Positions 61,079 through 64,000 of a stretch of DNA of 64,000 nucleotides are shown here, piece by piece. The translations under genes and the position numbers were made by a program. The first letter of the stretch is position 1; the number at the start of each line of letters is the position of its first letter. The stretch comes from Neckera pumila. Its lineage: Eukaryota > Streptophyta > Bryopsida > Hypnales > Neckeraceae. The DNA is taken from positions 4,337,823-4,401,822 of the forward strand of contig OZ018408.1 in assembly GCA_963969595.1 (NCBI GenBank), in the 5' to 3' direction. The notes under the pieces are model-generated. The model did no database searches. It was not told where the DNA came from and saw only the letters and a program-made list of their open reading frames with translations.

Positions 61079-63308
61079 GGGTCAATGCAAGAAACACTTG
61101 TACTATTTGTTGTGTTTTCACAGTATTCATATTTTTTTTCTTGGAGTACTTTAAAATTAAAAAATTAATTTTTGATTTAAAAAAAATAAGGCCAATATAT
61201 GTACCTTTAAGATGAAGAAACCCAGGAAAGAACAAGCATAGAAAAATTCTCTAAGTGAGAGAACTAGAAAAGTGCCAAATCTCAAGAAAATAGACACTTT
61301 GATGCTTTAATTAGTTAAAAATAGGAAAATAAATAAAATAAACAAAATAAAAAATTGCCCATTTGTAATTACTCTATGGAGATGGTCATTCACCAAAAAA
61401 ACACTAAAATAATATTTTATGTATTCTAAAATGTAAGAAGAAAGAAGCTCTCTTTGTGGACTTCCACACAATACAAAATAAACTATTTTTAGAATTCCTT
61501 TTCCGTATAACTATAAATCTACTAGAAGACCATTGTTCCAAATCTCAGCTCCAAATTTGATTATCTGGGTACTAAATAGTACTAAAAAACTCCAATTTGG
61601 AATTTGTGACATAAAATTGGGGCTATTTTTGTATAGCAAAATATTTTTGAAAATTGCAAAAAAAATTAGACAAGGTGTATAATGGTCATAGGCACCTTTC
61701 CTACAAATCTTAAGTCATTTGGATCCAGTATGCAAAAGTTATGCCTAAATTACCATGTCAGCATGCAGGGTGTGACACAAAATAGTATAAGTGTTTTATT
61801 GCATTCAATCATTCACCCTTAACACCTTTTCTAAGTTGTATGATTTTTTTTAATATTTTTATTCAATTTCAATTTCCAAAAAATATGTAGGTTGTCAAGG
61901 TATTCAAAAGACTATTTTTCTAAATTATTGATCCCTAACCATTTCATTTGTTCTTTCTTCTTCATCAAACTTATACAGGTTCTACAAAAGACTTTCAAAA
62001 ATTCCAATAATTCAAAATGGTCATGTATAAAAACAAATGCTCATAACACTTAGTATATTGCTATCACATTGCTGAAAATCAATGAGTTTGTTTGTATTGT
62101 ACAATTGCACACTTCATCAAAGCATTGATGAAACCTGTTTTTTGAGAGTATTGGTTACTACTACAAATTAAAGAGCAAATGTCTTGTTCAAATGACCTCT
62201 TCAATCTATTATCAAAATCCATATTGAAAATGTTTCATTTGCATATTTTATTGAAACAACATGCTAAAAGATTGTTGTTTTGTCATTGTTGTTTTAGCCT
62301 TAATATTTGTTAAATATTCCTAGATGAAGCTAGACTCCAAACATGCTAAAAGATGATCTCATAATGAACAATTTGCCAACTAATTAAAGTGAGTTAGTTC
62401 TAACTTCACAGCTTCTTGTGCGCTTCATAGCCCACTTTGAAACTTTGATAGAAAATTTTGACTTTAAAAGAAAAAGAAAAAGATTCAACCATGGGACTAG
62501 TAAATAATTTATTGGAGATATATCTAGTGCATTGTAGTAAAATCCTTTGTGCATTGTAGTTTACAAACCCCTTGAAACCATAACACTATTTGACCTACCA
62601 ATATAATTGAATTCACTAAGCTCATATTCAATAGCTACAAGGTAATAAGATCTAAATGCATCCAAATTAGGTTTTGAGCATAATTCCTATTATTAAACTG
62701 AATTTTTTTTTGTTGAATTTTGTTAGTAGTAGAATGGGGATTTTAGATTCTTTTAGAATATATATTTTGAATTCTATAAGAATAAACTATAGAATTTTAT
62801 AGTGTTGAAAGTAAGTGTATTTAAAATTGACTAGTAAGGAGGTTGTATTTTGTAGGCAAGAATTTAGATGGAACGGTTTTGCAAATAAATCTCAATTAGG
62901 TGTGATTACTGTATCTTATGCATTTTATAGCCCACAGTGACATCATTTAACAAAACCTCCACTTCTCAAACATTTCATACAAAGTTCATTGATATTTTAC
63001 ACGACAAAAAAACTTCATCAAATAATCACAAATTTGTTTTTAGCATGGTCCATTTCTTTATCCTGAAGAGATGAGACCTGTCACTAAAACAGTTTGCCAT
63101 GAATGATTGAATTTTTGGTCATTCTTCATTTCTAAAGTAATTTTGAAAGTCATCCATCGATCTCTTTTTGGCCTTTGCATTCATCCAACATTAAAAAATA
63201 CCTTTTGCATTTTAACTAATGTTGTAGCTATGCAAGCTAGAAGTGCATCAATCACAAGCACAAGCATTTCCCTGCAATACTTGCCTCAATTGAAGTGGGG
63301 AGAGGAAC
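61079..63308. other. AT-rich intergenic DNA, nothing recognised
   Basis: No ORF with domain features. A 91-residue open frame at 63107-63382 runs into the foldback element below and is not supported. Confidence 0.5.
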
Positions 63309-63311
63309 TTA

Positions 63312-63823
63312 GGGCATCCTTAATGGTACCAGTTTACAAGCCCTCTATATATAATTCTAACTTTGCATTGCTTTATGATTAGAACTTGAATTTATATCAT
63401 TAAAAGCGCATTCAAAGTATTTTGAATAGGCATAAGAAAACTCAAATTTAGACATTGGACAATGAAAATGAAATACTTCAAAAGCACACTAAAAGACATA
63501 AATTATAGGAAAGTTAGCAAAGCATGTTTACAAGTACAAAATTTGGCCAATACCCGACTGCATTTTGGAGTGCAATTGGCCAAATAACCAATAATTTTTG
63601 TTTTTAATATTTTTTTGAAGTGTTTCATTTTCATTGCCTAATGTGTTTTTGAAGTTTTTCATTTTCATTATCTAATGTCTTTTGAAATTTGAATTTTCTT
63701 GTACCTATTCGAAGTTGTTTGAATGATCTTCCAATGATAGAAATTTCAAAATTTAAATATTAAGCAATGCAAATTTAGAGTTATATATTTGGAGGGGCAA
63801 TACCAGTCCTATTGAAGACTCCC
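63312..63823. mobile_element. Foldback MITE with TTA target duplication (PIF/Harbinger type), 512 bp
   Basis: TTA at 63309-63311 and 63824-63826 bracket ends that read inward as GGGCATCCTTAATGG and GGGAGTCTTCAATAGG. Complementarity continues with small gaps almost to the centre (for example ATGAAAATGAAATACTTCAA against its partner), so nearly the whole element can fold into one hairpin; the apex is near GCCAATACCCGACTG. The 3-bp TWA duplication and GGG ends fit Tourist-like elements. Confidence 0.75.
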
Positions 63824-64000
63824 TTAGAGCATCTCTTGCAGCCCTCCACCCAAAAAGGGGATGGCCATTTGAATCCCCAATAGTACAACTCACTAAATAT
63901 ACTTCCAACCAATCACAAGTCACGAAACTTGCAAAAGCAATAAGTAAGCTATGAGAATTGCTAATCCCAAGAGAAAATATAGCATGTACTAACCGTAAAG

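Overview
This is nuclear DNA from a land plant (streptophyte). Five protein-coding genes can be supported. Three of them have many GT-AG introns and plant-type products: a BCS1-like AAA-ATPase, a plastid rRNA dimethyladenosine transferase (PFC1 type) with a transit-peptide-like N-terminus, and an ABCG half-transporter of the ABCG11 cuticular-lipid exporter group. There is one clear cytosolic-type tRNA-Ser(UGA). Exons are GC-balanced, while intergenic DNA is very AT-rich and packed with short DNA transposons. The clade within plants cannot be fixed from the window.

Layout. 0-1.5 kb: 5' part of the BCS1-like gene (minus strand). 3.5-4.7 kb: foldback and a tandem duplication. 5.55-8.14 kb: a non-autonomous CACTA element with a 3-bp target duplication. 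9.2-13.2 kb: the PFC1-type gene in ten exons (minus). 13.5-28.2 kb: gene-free, AT-rich DNA with TTAA-flanked elements, often nested, plus a strand-asymmetric stretch (17-18 kb) and a decayed retroelement-like coding tail (19.6-20.0 kb). 30.4-34.2 kb: an unfamiliar multi-exon gene with ankyrin-like repeats and a possible 4-nt microexon (plus). 35.6-42.3 kb: the ABCG gene in twelve exons (minus). 44.1 kb: tRNA-Ser. 44.8-51 kb: an unrecognised ORF, a LINE 3' fragment and several TIR elements. 51.8-61.1 kb: more TTAA-flanked elements, with an intronless, intact, unusually AT-rich ALG7/GPT (UDP-GlcNAc:dolichyl-P GlcNAc-1-P transferase) gene at 56.2 kb. 63.3-63.8 kb: a TTA-flanked foldback of PIF/Harbinger type.

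The most unusual content is the transposon biology. About a dozen elements begin CCCC/TTTAAAGG-like (mostly YCCCTAAAKG) and are flanked by TTAA. Two of them can be compared with uninterrupted paralogous sites inside the same window, which show a single TTAA-like tetranucleotide. This is the hallmark of the piggyBac superfamily or another TTAA-specific superfamily, which is not one of the usual DNA transposon groups of land plants. A second family (four copies, 290-377 bp, ends CATTAGAGAAA) lies only inside these TTAA elements. Three paralogous empty-site comparisons show that it inserts with no target-site duplication. Three of its four copies keep a perfect central palindrome although the arm sequences differ between copies. 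No transposase gene for either family is present here.

The genes do not form an obvious functional cluster. They are separate housekeeping, plastid-biogenesis and surface-lipid genes set in repeat-rich DNA.
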